DNA of 64,000 nt from Flabesymbios commensalis (GCA_964017125.1 OZ024909.1:70279728-70343727); one strand, 5' to 3'. Positions 10,176 through 22,065 are shown, numbered from the stretch's first letter. The notes: generated from the letters alone by a model not told the origin. Numbers and translations are program-made.

Positions 10176-10404
10176 AAGAAGCAAAATATAATTAGCAGCC
10201 TTTTTACAACGCCCCTCATGCTCGGAAGTTAAGTGAAAAGTGTTGAACCAAACCACGTGGGGTTTGACCAGGAGAAAATGATGGATGGTTTCCACCTAGC
10301 GATCAAATGCTTTATCACCTCAGTCAAACTAGGGTGATGATTTGAGAGGTCAACCAGACGGTAATGATGATGAATAAGACCATTGAACCTAAAAAATGAA
10401 ACAA

Positions 10405-10490
10405 TCCCACAAGCATGTGGGTTTAATGTTAGGCCCGCGTCACAGGCGGTGGCCCAACATCAAACCAGCATCTGGTTAATGCATTGCGTT
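10405..10490. mobile_element. TA-PAL palindrome, partial
   Basis: ATGTGGGTTTAATGTTAGGC, the core CGCGTCACAGGCGGTGGCCC, then ACATCAAACCAGCATCTGG. The outer ends are lost. Confidence 0.7.
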
Positions 10491-10972
10491 AGCTTGGAAG
10501 CTGCATAAAAACATGGTCGGCCTACAATAGTTGAAAACGTGTGTTGTCACAACGTTAGACGAATGCTGAAGCAACGTCTCTGACAGATCTACATGATGTA
10601 GTAAAGAATATTTTTTCATATTTGGCGGGTCATATCAGTATTAATGGTAACATCATAGTATAACAAACTTGCAAAAAATGTTGAGAATTGTTTTCTATCT
10701 CCCGTCGATAAACACAAACCCAGTTGTGTAGCTTTGCTTCACTTAACAATTAAAATTGTTTCATTCACAATTGAAAGAGAGATTATGGTAAATCACAAGA
10801 AAACATCCCAGCAAACACAAAACATTTGTATATCATTTGTACAACGTACACATGTGGAATTATTCACCAGTGCCCATTAAGACGCAATTTCATTTTTCAC
10901 ATTTCGAAAATCACTTTTTAGACTTAGCTACATGTACTAATAGCCGGTAATATCACACAATATCATGCTAAC
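10491..10972. other. Spacer, no gene recognised
   Basis: AT-rich, no shared repeat. A CCCAGCAAACACAAAACATT end with CATTTGTATATCATTTG near 10808-10850 is a TA-PAL left half only. Confidence 0.4.
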
Positions 10973-12071
<1,099 letters not shown>

Positions 12072-12682
12072 TAAGCCTTTCAGCGCGAGGACCTACATTA
12101 GACGTAATAATCTGACGTCTAAAGTCCATCTCCGCACTGAAAGAGTAAACATTTCTAATGTTCGTATACCCATAACATATGTATTCAAATGAAGCGGAAA
12201 AAGCTAACTATACCCAAAGTCACATTAAAGGTGATCAACCAGGATCGCATGTTTTTCGCTGATTTCTCGGTCAATTGTCAACTTATTTCCATGAAATTTT
12301 GTAACAATCATATTTCAACAGAATCCTAATATCCCTGAAAATTTCGTAAAATTATATATCGTATTTCAAAAGTTAGACAAACTAATTCTATAATTTTATT
12401 ACATGTCAAATGGTCTAACTTTTGAAATATTAAATATAATTTTGCGAAATTTTTACTACCGCTGTTAGGATTTGAATAAAAAATGGCCTTTGCAAAATTT
12501 CAAGAAAATCGGTTCAGAATTGACGGAGAAAACGCCGAAAATCATGCGATCCTGGTTAATTTGACGGCGAGTATAAGACCAGGGAGGTGCAATGACACCT
12601 CCATGGTAAGACATTTATGATGACTTCAAATTGAAAAAAACACTTTTTGTCTCTGTGGTTTATACATATTTCAGCGCTTTAA
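12072..12682 (-). mobile_element. TTAA-A MITE split by a hairpin element
   Basis: The hairpin end (CTTTCAGCGCGAGGACC, TAGACG..CGTCTAAAG) and reversed core run to AAAAAGCTAACTA at 12210, then resume at 12607 with TAAGACATTTATGATG and end TTCAGCGCTTTAA. The 396-bp gap is the insertion described next. Confidence 0.85.
12211..12606. mobile_element. 396-bp TA-flanked near-total hairpin element
   Basis: It interrupts a TTAA-A copy between TA (12209-12210) and TA (12607-12608); the uninterrupted family sequence shows a single TA there. Inside, two arms of about 160 bp pair: AACCAGGATCGCATG on the left (12237) with CATGCGATCCTGGTT on the right, continuing through TTTCAAAAGTTAGAC. The right end also carries a small hairpin, GGAGGTGCAATGACACCTCC. 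A non-coding TA-target fold-back element, type unknown. Confidence 0.85.
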
Positions 12683-12930
12683 TTAACCCTTACAGCGCTG
12701 AATTATTTCTGTTTAAACCATGGAGACTAAAGGGTTTTTTCAATTTGAATTCATCCTAAATCTCTTAATCAGCTCTTTCTGCTTTATTTGAATACCTATG
12801 TCATGGGTCTATGGCCATTATAAATATTTTAAATATTTAAGTGCGGGGATCGTCTTTATACATCAGAATCTGACGTCTACAGACGTCATATTCTGACGCA
12901 TAAAGACGGTCCCCGCACTGAGAGGGTTAA
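12683..12930 (+). mobile_element. TTAA-A MITE, head-to-head with the copy before it
   Basis: TTAACCCTTACAGCGCTGAA start, core, hairpin with TTTATACATCAGAATCTG, end ACTGAGAGGGTTAA. TTAA at both edges. Confidence 0.9.
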
Positions 12931-13067
12931 TGGTTAATAAAATGATATAACAAGGTAAGGTGAATGTTACCGTATGATGTGCCGAGAGACAGCAGGCCCG
13001 CTAAATATAACAGTATCATCTTCTCTTCATTTCCTGGAACAAAAGAATCGTTGTTACAAAAAATAGA

Positions 13068-13275
13068 ATGTATTCTGTGAAACGCAGTGACGTCACTCGG
13101 TGAAAACAAGGTTATATAACACCCCCTCCCCCATACTTCATTCTGTGAAACGCAGTGACGTCACTCGGCGAAAACAAGGTTATATAAGAACCCCCCCCCC
13201 CCATACTTCATTGTATTAGCCAGCTGGGTGAAAACAAAGGAGGTCGAGGTCATTGAGTTTCACAGAATACATAAA
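13068..13275 (+). mobile_element. Inverted-repeat element with duplicated CRE and TATA module
   Basis: Ends are GTATTCTGTGAAAC (13070) and GTTTCACAGAATAC (13259), an inverted repeat. Inside, a module of about 67 bp is present twice in tandem: GTGAAACGCAGTGACGTCAC, then about 15 bp, then GGTTATATAA, then a C-rich tract. TGACGTCA is a consensus CRE, and a TATA-like box follows about 25 bp later. A third copy lies at 21079-21155. It could be a promoter carried by a mobile element. Confidence 0.65.
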
Positions 13276-13394
13276 ACTTTATTATACAATTACTGTCTTT
13301 GATTTGCGCAACGTAGTGTGAATTTAGTCATACCCCATAAAAGCCAAGTGTGACAGTTATGTGTATGCCATTCTGTAAATCCTTGATCATCCAA

Positions 13395-14100
13395 GTGTGA
13401 CAGATCTATATGAAGAAGAAGAAGAAGAAGCATATTTATTTGCATCTGTTTACATAAACAAACAATTTTGCAAAAAACATTAAAAAAGACAAAACAGTAT
13501 ACATTACAATCAAACAAATAAAAGACAGACAATGACAAAACAATGCTAATAGTTGAAAATTAATAATGCTTTAAAAATATACTATCACTGGAGCAATCAT
13601 GGTTTTATAGTGGTCCTCGTTTGTCTAGGTATGTATTCATAAATTGTATAAAATGGTTTACAATATTCAGATCATCTGCTTTCATAATAAAAAGAAATTG
13701 GTCAGTTTTGGGCAAATTTCGAAAACTGGGATAATCTGTGCATATATCTGTTATTAAAGTTTCTCTTGTTTCTGCTAATGACGAGCATTTCATGAGAAAA
13801 TGCATCTCATCTTCGACATCACCAGCTGTACAGTGTAAACAAAACCTTTCTTATATAGGGATTTTTAAGGTCTGTGGTATCTCTCTTTTTCTATTTGTAA
13901 ACTGTGTGCGCTAATTCTTAGTTTCGTTAATTCTTTTCTGTGTTTATAATTTTCAAATAGTAACAGATACGTTTCAAGTTTAAATTCTTTCTTAAATGTT
14001 TTGTATATTCTCAGTTTGCCTGTGTTCGATTCGAGATTCCGCTTCCATGTTGTGTCAAATGTATCTGTGACTGTATTGTATGTATGATCTTCTGCAAACC
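13395..14100 (-). mobile_element. LINE fragment, ORF2 C-terminus and 3' tail
   Basis: Minus-strand translation shows the typical end of many invertebrate LINE ORF2 proteins: HRKELTKLRISAHSLQIEKE near 13920, then, after a frame break, ERFCLHCTAGDVEDEMHFL (CxxC and EDExHF) and MKCSSLAETRETLITDICTD (13805-13605). The 3' end has a CTT microsatellite tail (GAA run at 13411-13430 on the plus strand). The reverse transcriptase core is missing. Dead, 5'-truncated copy, apparently a different family from the LINE at 4660-6655. Confidence 0.85.
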
Positions 14101-14811
14101 CTTAACCCTTACAGCCTTTTTATTCAGCCTTTTTATTTTATTTTCCCATGTTTTGAAATAGTATTGAGCCATCGTTTATGATAATGGCCCAGTATCCACG
14201 CTTATCAAGTCTGCAGAGACGCACCAACAAAGTGCTCAGATATTCCGGCAAATATCAAATCTATCAGCCGGTGAGAGCCTTTAGACGAACACCTAGTTCA
14301 ATGAGCATGTGCTGTATTTTACACACACGGAAATTGAACAATGTTTGTATTTTCTCACACGACCTGGTCGCACATGCCATCAACTTCCATGGCCCATGTA
14401 TTTCAAGTCTAACTACAAGAAAAGTGCAATATGGGCTGATACCGAAATACGTCGCATAGTAAATATTGCTACAGAGAGTTTGCGAAAAAAAGCTGAATTT
14501 TGGCACTGAGCTGCGGCAGTCAACTTTTGTCCCTGATGGCCGCCAACTGTTGGTGTAAATCAACAGTTTAAAGCACCACACAGAAGATTTGTTAAACCAG
14601 GGACTCTCGTGCATGAACCTTTACTGGCTAGTGTCCTATAAGTAAAAGTACCTTGAAATGACACAGTCCATCGAAATGATGAAGCTCTAATATTGATATT
14701 ATTTCACATGAAAATGTCTTTGAAATGACGTAATTCTTATTCAATGTCAGGTGCGAATTGCGGTGGTGAATAAAAAAAATGTGATCAATTTACGGGTAGA
14801 TATGGGGTTTA
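14101..14811. other. Spacer with an old dispersed repeat
   Basis: Around 14264-14320, GAGCCTTTAGACGAACACC and GTGCTGTATTT recur in hairpin form at 57745-57830, and related pieces lie at 37440-37560. No gene is recognised. Confidence 0.4.
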
Positions 14812-14985
14812 ATCGTTAAAGCCCTGACATATTTTTTATATAAACCAAGAGACGAAAGGTTTTTTTCAATTTGAAATCATCATACATGTCTTAGTTGTGT
14901 CTTTCCGCTCCATATGAATACCTATGTTATGGGCTTATATACGGCCTACTCTTGCAGTGCGGGGATCAATTTTAGACGTCAGTGA
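14812..14985 (+). mobile_element. TTAA-A MITE, 3' truncated
   Basis: The core is present (TTTCAATTTGAAATCATCAT, ACCTATGTTATGGGCTTATA, CTTGCAGTGCGGGGATCA). It stops inside the first GACGTC arm. Confidence 0.8.
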
Positions 14986-15624
14986 TAATCTCCTGTTGAA
15001 ATCCATCGTTAAATATGCATTGTGTCTGTATGCCGAGACATCCTCAGGCCGATACTGATATGTTTTTTATATAAAACATTGCATCTGAATATGCGTGCTG
15101 GACAAAGTGTACTGGCCCCTAGAAGGCAAAAAGAAGTAACTACTGACGTATCATATAAGGTGTTATTGCTGTCTACCTTTGTCATACATTGTGTCCTATA
15201 TCAAGAATATATAATAACCATTATTATATATAATAACCATTATTATATATTCTTGCCTATATTGATCTATTTCCCATCAGGCATATTACTTATATATCTT
15301 ACAGAATTTACATGACGTAATCTGACGCATGAGCAGGGGCGTGTTGAGACGGGACATTGTATCTTGACCCCCCCCCCCCACCATATTGACCAGACACTTG
15401 GAGCACTCATGCAGACCCCCAAACCCCTTGTCGTTCGCCCCCTCAATATTTTTCTAGACGCGCACCTGTGCGTGAGTATGACGAATGACAATAACGAGTG
15501 AGCTTAACGTGTGAGTGTTACGTTACACTGCTCACACTGGTCGGAACAGGCAGCACAGTGCTCTGTGTAGTGTTACGTATGAGTATGACGTATGAGTATG
15601 ACGCCCTTAATGTCACAGCACTTT
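14986..15624. other. Spacer with an AT-rich inverted repeat and a C run
   Basis: CAAGAATATATAATAACC near 15201 pairs with GGTTATTATA..TTCTTG sequence to 15256. A poly-C run lies near 15369-15379. No gene is recognised. Confidence 0.45.
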
Positions 15625-15862
15625 TTAACCCTTATCATGCTGATCACGACTATTGTTGTTTTTAACTTGTTTTATTTGTTGATCAAATCACTGATATTGG
15701 GTACAAAATGTGTGTTTAAACATCAGGATTTGCAAACGATAAAACTCAAATTAAACAAATTTGAGTAATTTTCATCCTCTGAAACTTGTGGATCGCGGTA
15801 GCGATACACAACTTCAAGTGGGTGAAAATTTAAATAAAAAAACTCAGCAGGATAAGAGGTAA
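15625..15862 (+). mobile_element. TTAA-B MITE
   Basis: TTAACCCTTATCATGCTGAT start; the body contains TTGATCAAATCACTGATATT; a hairpin GAAACTTGTGGATCGCGG with its complement; end CAGCAGGATAAGAGG. piggyBac-like ends, no coding. Confidence 0.85.
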
Positions 15863-15871
15863 TATTTTATG

Positions 15872-16085
15872 TTAACCTTTTAAGCCCTCACGATGCATTA
15901 AAGCATCATTTTACATCAGTGAAAACATACTTTATTTTCCTACAACCAAAGGTTTTAGAACGAAAATTTCTATTTTAAACTACATAAATTCATCTTCATC
16001 CACTACAAGTCGAGAATTGCGACAGCAATTCGCGACTTGTAGTGGATGAAGATGACTATGGTAAATTCAGGCTTGAAAGGGTTAA
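15872..16085 (+). mobile_element. TTAA-F MITE
   Basis: TTAACCTTTTAAGCCC start and GGCTTGAAAGGGTTAA end. The hairpin has arms CATCCACTACAAGTCGAGAA and complement around AATTGCGACAGCAATT. TTAA on both sides. Confidence 0.85.
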
Positions 16086-16327
16086 AGGCGTGCATACACG
16101 GTTTACACCCGTTTACCAGGTGAGATTCAAACAAGGTTAGTAGGTCAATCTGGAAAGTTTGAAAATTACATGAAAATGAACTAACGAGTTACAATTTGGT
16201 AGCTGATAAATAAATGATAAGAGAATGAACTAACGTGCTACACATGTGTATCCACTTTCCATCAGAATCATAACTAGCTGGCAATTGTTATGTTCCAGCA
16301 TAAAGTTACTGAACGTGTCTGAAGATG

Positions 16328-16580
16328 TTAACCCTTGGAACACTGATTTCGACTGCAGTAGACATTCAATGTTTTATTAGCACCTGTATAAACTCTTGAA
16401 AACGAGCTGTTTGTTCACAGTAAAACATGCCTTCAATCTTGAAACACTGATATATAGAGGGACTTAAATTTCACAAATAAGATACATTTTTAGTCACTTT
16501 AAGTTGTATATCGCGATAGCGAGATACAACTTCAGGTGACTGAAAATTTTATTTGAATATCTCAGTGATCTAAGGGTTAA
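16328..16580 (+). mobile_element. TTAA-C MITE, long form
   Basis: TTAACCCTTGGAACACTGAT start; hairpin GTCACTTTAAGTTGTATATC with complement; CAGTGATCTAAGGGTTAA end. The same long form lies reversed at 46115-46346. Confidence 0.85.
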
Positions 16581-16931
16581 TAATAAGGTCAGATGGGCGT
16601 TTTTCTCCCCTTATTCCCACCTATTAACGCGATTACTTATACTACCTGATGAATAAGACGAATTCAATCTATTGGTTCCGGTGAGTACACTCAGACCTAG
16701 ACACAATAATAAACAATGCAGAATGGCCACCGGAGTCAGGCTAATCATACCACTATTGCTTGGCTGACATGTTAAATATATCAAGAGAGGGAACAATAAA
16801 CCAGCATATGTCTCCATCCATAATCAAGTTATTACATGCTATATATTGGACGTCTATCGGTGTAGGTGCGCAGTTATATTAAATACCTGTCTTACTCTAC
16901 AAAGCCAAAGGCAGTAGCTTTATTTACTTCC

Positions 16932-17074
16932 ACACTCTAAGCAATATAGGTTCTTCAAAAAGAACACTTTAGTACTATTACTCTGCAACCCCAGGAGAAA
17001 CCCTGCACCTGGGGTTGCATGGTAACATTATTCAAGGGTTCTTCCTAAAGAATACTGCCTCTTGTTTAGAGTGT
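16932..17074. mobile_element. 143-bp MITE with ACACTCTAA ends
   Basis: ACACTCTAA at 16932 and TTAGAGTGT at 17066 form terminal inverted repeats. Inner arms AGGTTCTTCAAAAAGAAC and GGGTTCTTCCTAAAGAA, and CCCCAGG..CCTGGGG around 17000, extend the fold. Confidence 0.75.
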
Positions 17075-17124
17075 AAATTAAATAGATACTGTCTTTTGGC
17101 TTTGCGCGACATAACTGCTCTGTA

Positions 17125-17180
17125 TAGTCAGACGGAAGTAATTGCTGACTTGTAAAGTAAGCATTTACTGTCGTTTGGCT
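17125..17180. repeat. CAGTAACTGC-type hairpin repeat
   Basis: GTAATTGCTGACTTGTAAAG and TAAGCATTTACTGTCGTTTG form a short fold-back. Related hairpins sit near 32040, 32500, 48650, 48820, 61055 and 61830, each followed by a TTTGGCTTTG-like stretch. Confidence 0.55.
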
Positions 17181-17269
17181 TTGAACGACCGTGTAGGTTA
17201 TGCTGTAATAAACAATGCATCTTCTCCATTAGGATTCCGATTTAGATTATTGCAATTACGCGTCATTTA

Positions 17270-18936
17270 TTTACCACCAGTTATGTACCAACAGCTATGT
17301 ACCACCAGTTATGTGCCACCAGTTATGTACCAACAGCTATGTACCACCAGTTATGTGCCACCAGTTATGTGCCACCAGTTATGTACCACCAGTTATGTAC
17401 CACCAGTTATGTGCCACCAGTTATGTACCACCAGTTATGTGCCACCAGCTGTGTACCACCAGTTATGTGCCATCAGTTATGTGCCAACAGCTATGTACCA
17501 CCAGTTATGTGCCACCAGTTATGTACCGCCAGCTATGTACCACCAGTTATGTGCCACCAGTTATGTGCCACCAGTAATGTACCACCAGTTATGTACCACC
17601 AGTTATGTACCAACAGCTATGTACCACCAGTTATGTGCCACCAGTTATGTGCCACCAGTTATGTACCACCAGTTATGTAACACCAGTTATGTGCCACCAG
17701 TTATGTACCACCAGTTATGAGCCACCAGTTAGGTACCACCAGTTATGTGCCACCAGTTATGTACCACCAGTTATGTGCCACCAGCTGTGTACCACCAGTT
17801 ATGTGCCATCAGTTATGTACCACCAGTTATGTACCAACAGTTATGTGACACCAGTTATGTACCGCCAGCTATGTACCACCAGTTATGTACGACCAGTTAT
17901 GTACCTTCAGTTATGTACCGCCAGTTATGTACCGCCAGCTATGTACCACCAGTTATGTACCACCAGTTATGTACCACCAGTTATGTGCCACCAGTTATGT
18001 ACAACCAGTTATGTACCACCAGTTATATGCCAACAGTAATGTACCACCAGTTATGTGCCACCAGTTATGTGCCACCAGTTATGTGTCACCAGTTATGTCC
18101 ACCAGTTATGTACCACCTGTTATATACCACCAGTTATGTCCACCAGTTATGTACAACCAGTTATGTACCACCAGTTATATGCCAACAGTGATGTACCACC
18201 AGTTATGTACCACCAGTTATGTCCACCAGTTATGTCCACCAGTTATGTCCACCAGTTATGTACCGCCAGCTATGTACCACCAGTTATGTCCACCAGTTAT
18301 GTACCACCAGTTATGTACCACCAGTTATGTCCACCAGTTATGTCCACCAGTTATGTACCACTAGTTATGTCCACCAGTTATGTACCACCAGTTATGTACC
18401 ACCAGTTATGTACCACTAGTTATGTCCACCAGTTATGTCCACCAGTTATGTCCACCAGTTATGTCCACCAGTTATGTACCACCAGTTATGTCCACCAGTT
18501 ATGTACCACCAGTTATGTCCACCAGTTATGTACCACCTGTTATATACCACCAGTTATGTACCACCAGTTATGTCCACCAGTTATGTACCACCTGTTATAT
18601 ACCACCAGTTATGTACCACCAGTTATGTCCACCAGTTATGTCCACCAGTTATGTCCACCAGTTATGTCCACCAGTTATGTACCACCAGTTATGTACCACC
18701 AGTTATGTCCACCAGTTATGTACCACCAGTTATGTCCACCAGTTATGTACCACCTGTTATATACCACCAGTTATGTACCACCAGTTATGTCCACCAGTTA
18801 TGTACCACCTGTTATATACCACCAGTTATGTACCACCAGTTATGTCCACCAGTTATGTCCACCAGTTATGTACCACCAGTTATGTCCACCAGTTATGTAC
18901 CACCAGTTATGTACCACTAGTTATGTACCACTAGTG
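17270..18936 (+). repeat. 14/13-bp minisatellite, about 1.67 kb
   Basis: The unit is ATGTACCACCAGTT (14 bp) with common variants ATGTGCC and CAACAGCT. From about 18070 a one-base-shorter unit, ATGTCCACCAGTT (13 bp), becomes frequent and mixes with 14-mers. Neither unit contains a stop in any forward frame, so long overlapping open frames (YHQLCTTSYVPPVM type) appear in all three frames. I do not consider it coding. Confidence 0.97.
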
Positions 18937-19665
18937 CGACACAAAACGTTAAATAAGGGACAAAAACGATGATCCAAATAATTACATATTTTCACAGAAG
19001 TTTCAAAACCGGAAATATTGTTTGAAAAAGTAATTGGTGATTAAAAAACGATCGCAAAATGCATTAGTACTTTTCGTAGTTGATCACGCAATGGTTTAAT
19101 AAAATATACTTGAACTGCTTCAATGCTTTATTTTCTGAATCAGCAAAAATTGTAATAATGATAACATCACCTTGACAATCAAAACTTGTAGAATTGAGTC
19201 AATTTATGGTGTAACATCAATATAAACTGAAAAAAAACACAACAAACACATATGTGTCCGAATTCCATATACTTTTAGCGTTACGCCATTTAGTGCTATG
19301 CCACTTATCATGCTTATACTGGTCTAATGTTGGGGTGCGCCGTTATGTTTGCTGAAATAATAAATGTAGAACTAACCTGATTTGATTTGAAAAATATATT
19401 TCAAGTGTCAAACGCACAGCATAAACCCATCCGATTACGACATTGTTAAGTCGTATAAACTGCACACAGTAATATACTACTCCTGTTCATTACCCGAGAA
19501 GGTAGAAGGATAGTGTGTATTGTCACTTACATCATTTGCAGGTTGCTTAAAGGACTCTGCCTTGACAGTTTAGGGCTTTTTACAGACAGGTGGATTATAG
19601 GAGCGTCCCTTCGCAGCACGAAGGAAGCTAAGACCATATACAACGTCAATAATGTACGAGCGGTA
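18937..19665. other. Repeat-poor AT-rich spacer
   Basis: No gene or shared repeat was seen between the minisatellite and the next TTAA-A element. Confidence 0.35.
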
Positions 19666-19909
19666 TAACCTCACAGCGCGGGGATAGACTTTAGACGTCA
19701 GCTTCTGACGTCTGTAGACGTCAGAATCTGACGTCTAAAGTCGATCCCCCCACTGTAAAAGTAAGAATATTTATAACGATTGTTGACTCATAACTTAAGT
19801 ATTCATATGAATAGGGAAAAGCCAACTAAAACATTTATGATGATTACAAATTTAAAAACCATTGGTATCCATGGTTTATACAAACATATATCAGCGTTAT
19901 AAGGGTTTA
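19666..19909 (-). mobile_element. TTAA-A MITE
   Basis: It starts TAACCTCACAGCGCGGGGAT, carries the double GACGTC palindrome, then the reversed core, and ends GTTATAAGGGTTTA. The edges have drifted from TTAA. Confidence 0.85.
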
Positions 19910-20088
19910 GTACTCACTTCTGCGCCAAGATGTAAAACCTACACGGTAGCTTTTAGCGCTTGTCCCACGCTACATCTCAGCGCCGCGTGTGACCTGAAGA
20001 CACGCTTCTTTGATCCGATGTTGTTGTGTCTATGTGCAGCAAACACGAGATGCTAATCCAATGTTGCTGTACCTACCTATACTATATA

Positions 20089-20245
20089 CTGTAGATCTGG
20101 TAATATTCGCGGGGTTTTAATTTTCGCAAATTTAAAAATATCGCGAAATTTATTATTATAATAGCGCTACTATATCATCGACATTGATAGTTCGAGAATT
20201 CTAGACTTCACAAATCGAAAAAAGCTGAAATTACCAGATCTACAG
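20089..20245. mobile_element. TA-GAT MITE, uninterrupted copy
   Basis: CTGTAGATCTGGTAATATTC and GAAATTACCAGATCTACAG ends, flanked by TA at 20087-20088 and 20246-20247. 157 bp, no coding capacity. It is the reference for the interrupted copy at 4531-6750 and the decayed one at 33652-33781. Confidence 0.85.
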
Positions 20246-20483
20246 TAAAGTAAACACGAGACGTTAGAACAAAGTAACATTAAGCCATCATTGGCGGTTG
20301 TGTTAATTACCGGGATACATCACAGATATAGGGCTATAGCGTAATGCGGGGATGTCCGTGCCATCATCGACTGGACGCTGGCCCGATGCGCGATGCTGGC
20401 CCGAATACATCGGCCGATCATTGGACGGCGGCAGAATTGGATTTGTGATTTAGGCATTAACGTCTACCTTCTTGATTGGTTGC

Positions 20484-20705
20484 AATTGAAAAAACAACCT
20501 TTGGTCTCCATGGTTTAAAACCATGGTTTAAAACCATGGAGACCAAAGTGTTGTTTTTTCAATTTTAAACTATCATAAATGTCTTAGTTAGCTTTTTCAG
20601 CTTCATTTCAATACCTATGTAATGGTCTACGGCCATTAAAAAATATTTTTACTCTTGCAGTGCGGGAATAGACTTAGTCGTCAGAATCTGACGTCTGCAG
20701 ACATA
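20484..20705. mobile_element. TTAA-A head-to-head pair, first member nearly gone
   Basis: TTGAAAAAACAACCTTTGGT and its complement meet around a repeated AACCATGGTTTAAAACCATGG at 20509-20540. The plus copy then continues to CTTGCAGTGCGGGAATAGAC and a partial GACGTC hairpin. The minus copy has only about 30 bp left. Confidence 0.75.
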
Positions 20706-20759
20706 TTAAAGCTATACGTAAGAATTTGTACATTTGTAACAGCAATTTTCCACACGGGA

Positions 20760-21070
20760 CTAATGCAAGGTCATCTTTATTTGCCGCCCGCACCTACCAA
20801 GTGTAGGCCTTATAATTTACATGATCCAGCCATTTACCCAGCAAACATTAGACATTCAGCTATTGTTGGAATAATGTTTGTCCAACGTGGCAACGCATGT
20901 GCTCTATTACGTGTGTACTACCGACTTGTGTTTGCTGGGTATACGTTAGTTGAACGGGTATTTCTCGAGTATGTTTTGCTATATAGGGGCCTATTTAAAT
21001 ACTCGGCAGTCTCAATCACCATACATACTACAGCATATTTCCGAAGGTGGTGCAATTTAAATGCATCTAT
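20760..21070 (+). repeat. Local duplication, copy 1
   Basis: TTTGCCGCCCGCACC..ACATGATCCAGCC, then a TA-PAL insertion, then CAATCACCATAC..ACAGCATATTTCCG. The same ordered blocks recur at 21700-22065 with a different MITE between them. A 210-codon open frame across this region runs through unrelated repeats and is not credible as a gene. Confidence 0.55.
20837..20939. mobile_element. TA-PAL palindrome with TA duplication
   Basis: CCCAGCAAACATTAGAC and ACTTGTGTTTGCTGGG ends, flanked by TA at 20835-20836 and 20940-20941. The central core has decayed (TTTGTCCAACGTGGCAACG). Confidence 0.75.
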
Positions 21071-21078
21071 TGAATGCA

Positions 21079-21155
21079 TCTGTGAAACGCAGTTACGTCA
21101 CTCGGTGAAAACAAGGTTATATAAGACCCCCTCCTCCATACTTCATTGTATTAGC
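21079..21155 (+). promoter_or_regulatory. Third copy of the CRE and TATA module
   Basis: CTGTGAAACGCAGTTACGTC, then GGTTATATAAGA and a C-rich tract, matching both tandem units at 13075-13215. The CRE here is TTACGTCA instead of TGACGTCA. Repeat-borne; promoter activity is only a possibility. Confidence 0.5.
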
Positions 21156-21690
21156 TTTTCGGTATTTGTGGCTTCACGTGGCTCCCAGTGGTGGGCAAAT
21201 GGTCGCCAAATCGTCACATTTGGCGGCAGAAGTAAGATGTCTGCAATGCAAATATTTAAAATGGTTTATTCGGCACACCAAAAGTAGCCATTTTGACGCC
21301 TGGATTCTTTTCTCTTACTCACCCCTTGCTTATTTTATGTAATATGCGGATATTTGCGACAATCCCACCTCTGATTTCCCAGCAAAGATGAACAGATGCC
21401 CCATTGCCCTCTTCCCTTTATTCTATTTTTAACTTTTCGTACATACTTTTCTTTAAGTCAGTTGTGAGCGAAATAAAACTTCCCTGAAATCAATATAGAA
21501 GATGCTCAGTTCATCAAATAAGTTTATTTTGTAGATTTTAAAAATATTGGTCTGCTTTTGAAACCGGAAATTTTACTAGCAATTTCAGCTTCAAATGGAT
21601 GAAATACAGTAACAAACAGCTCATCAACACAACAGTTAATATAGAAGGCAGATATCTAGTGGAGCACCAACTCTGTATGCACCCCCCCCC
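21156..21690. other. Spacer, poly-C run at its end
   Basis: No gene is recognised. A poly-C tract lies near 21681-21695. Confidence 0.35.
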
Positions 21691-21699
21691 CCCCCGACC

Positions 21700-22065
21700 T
21701 CGGCATTTGCCGCCCGCATCCATCAGGTGTATAAGATACATGATCCAGCCTTGACTTACTTTAACTCTTATCCTGCTAAGTTCACTTATTTAAATTTTCA
21801 GCCACTAGGAGTTGTGTCTCGCTACTGCGATCCACAACCGTAAGTGCCTGAAAATTACGTATATTTGTTTAATTTGAACACAAATATTAGCAAATATTGA
21901 TGTTTCATTTCCAAGAACAGTGATTTGGTCAACTAATGGAACGGTTTAAAAACGACAATACTCGTGATCAGCAGGATAAGGGTTAATATGGATTTTTTTT
22001 AACCAAATCGCATTGATCAGCAGTCACATCAATCACCATAACAGCTACAGTTTATTTCCGGATAT
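21700..22065 (+). repeat. Local duplication, copy 2
   Basis: TTTGCCGCCCGCATC..ACATGATCCAGCC precedes a TTAA-B MITE; CAATCACCATAACAGC..TTTATTTCCG follows it. See copy 1 at 20760-21070. Confidence 0.55.
21761..21986 (-). mobile_element. TTAA-B MITE
   Basis: TTAACTCTTATCCTGCTAAG start, hairpin GAGTTGTGTCTCGCTACTGC with complement, GTGATCAGCAGGATAAGGG then TTAA. Both TTAA edges are intact. Confidence 0.9.

Noticed and set aside
16611-16817. A minus-strand frame with a signal-peptide-like start (METYAGLLFPLLIYLTC)
   Set aside because: Only 68 codons, no homologue recognised, and no convincing exon chain. AT-rich DNA often yields such hydrophobic stretches.
17270-18936. A CRISPR-like array
   Set aside because: Units are contiguous without spacers and the genome is clearly eukaryotic. 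The same applies to the other minisatellites.
18055-18972. A 305-codon open frame in the 14/13-bp array
   Set aside because: Equivalent frames are open in all three phases, as expected from the unit, and there is no non-repeat coding sequence.
20655-21287. A 210-codon open frame
   Set aside because: It runs through the end of a TTAA-A element, a TA-PAL palindrome and the CRE/TATA repeat, so it is a chance frame over mobile DNA.
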